Source: Candidatus Argoarchaeum ethanivorans (GTDB taxonomy: Archaea > Halobacteriota > Methanosarcinia > Methanosarcinales > EX4572-44). From it: a stretch of DNA of 64,000 nt. The stretch covers positions 1 to 64,000 of the forward strand of contig RPGO01000024.1 in NCBI GenBank assembly GCA_004193545.1, given 5' to 3'. This document shows positions 63,888-64,000 of the stretch, piece by piece. A program made the translations under genes and the position numbers. The notes under the pieces are model-generated. The model had not been told where the DNA came from. It was given only the letters and a program-made list of their open reading frames with translations, and did no database searches. Position 1 is the stretch's first letter. Every line of letters begins with the position of its first letter.

Positions 63888-64000
63888 TTATTTTGTTACG
63901 ATGGCTGTGATCATGTCCCTATCTTTTTTGATCGTTTTGAGCTGATCGGCTGGTCCAATAACTGTTAGACGTGTTTTGGTGGTGGTTTTGCCCAGTATTT
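63888..64000 (-). CDS. DUF2073 / OapB-like protein (C-terminal fragment)
   Basis: Only the last 37 residues are in the window: ILGKTTTKTRLTVIGPADQL followed by KTIKKDRDMITAIVTK and TAA at 63888-63890. The RLTVIGPADxxKxIKKD pattern fits the DUF2073 C-terminus, and the gene order with the Zn-ribbon gene 21 bp downstream agrees. Confidence 0.6.
   Translation of the reverse strand, partial: ILGKTTTKTRLTVIGPADQLKTIKKDRDMITAIVTK

Overview
The window looks like part of the genome of an anaerobic, methanogen-related euryarchaeon. The methanogen-type (class 2) seryl-tRNA synthetase, methanogenesis marker protein 12, the ADH synthase / DHQ synthase II aromatic pathway, GHMP-type shikimate kinase, a two-repeat archaeal tRNA-splicing endonuclease, an archaeal RNA ligase and tandem S-layer domains support this. 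An MqnD-like menaquinone gene and dockerin-bearing surface proteins recall ANME-1/Syntrophoarchaeum-like lineages. That finer placement is inference, not proof. tRNA genes seen: Gln(CTG), Glu(TTC), Gln(TTG).

Layout. 1-6.3 kb: minus-strand metabolism (IMPase/FBPase fragment, APS-kinase-like, ilvC, ilvD, Nudix, winged HTH, hisB) with a divergent cis-prenyltransferase homologue. 6.3-19.4 kb: thiI, two related beta-helix surface proteins (one with a dockerin), adenosine-specific kinase, a nuclease-like gene, a frameshifted OBG-type GTPase, endA, a HAD phosphatase, lysA, serS. 19.4-24.6 kb: insertion-sequence graveyard with at least five element types and a stray 5' fragment of cbiD. 24.6-33 kb: scpA, scpB, a stand-alone asparagine-synthetase domain, a methyltransferase, a LeuC/HacA subunit, RNA ligase and the first two steps of the archaeal aromatic pathway. 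33-37 kb: accessory region with a TIR-like/receiver fusion, an IS630 element and two HicAB modules, separated by related attC-like spacers. 37-54.6 kb: tRNAs, a broken mqnD, HD hydrolase, a giant S-layer/PKD/dockerin protein, aroK, chorismate mutase, a bactofilin-like protein, cbiD-cbiE, a glycosyltransferase, map, pepQ, pstS. 54.6-59.8 kb: queD, then an island with a TIR-NB-ARC-WD40 (STAND/NLR-like) gene and remnants of two more STAND genes, bounded by a 307-bp direct duplication of host sequence. 59.8-64 kb: a TctA-like permease and marker protein 12, a polyprenyl synthase, and the OapC/OapB pair.

Whole-window patterns. A dispersed family of perfect hairpins with a constant ACTTCGT core and covarying arms sits between genes and sometimes invades gene ends. 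Short tandem duplications have hit several loci: scpB start, mqnD, the aroA'/aroB' junction, the adenosine-kinase start, and downstream of thiI. Two prenyltransferase genes about 58 kb apart share a nearly identical promoter block. Together this suggests a plastic genome, rich in repeats and mobile elements, with defence-type genes concentrated at 33-37 kb and 55-59 kb. All calls were made by reading the sequence; no database search was possible.
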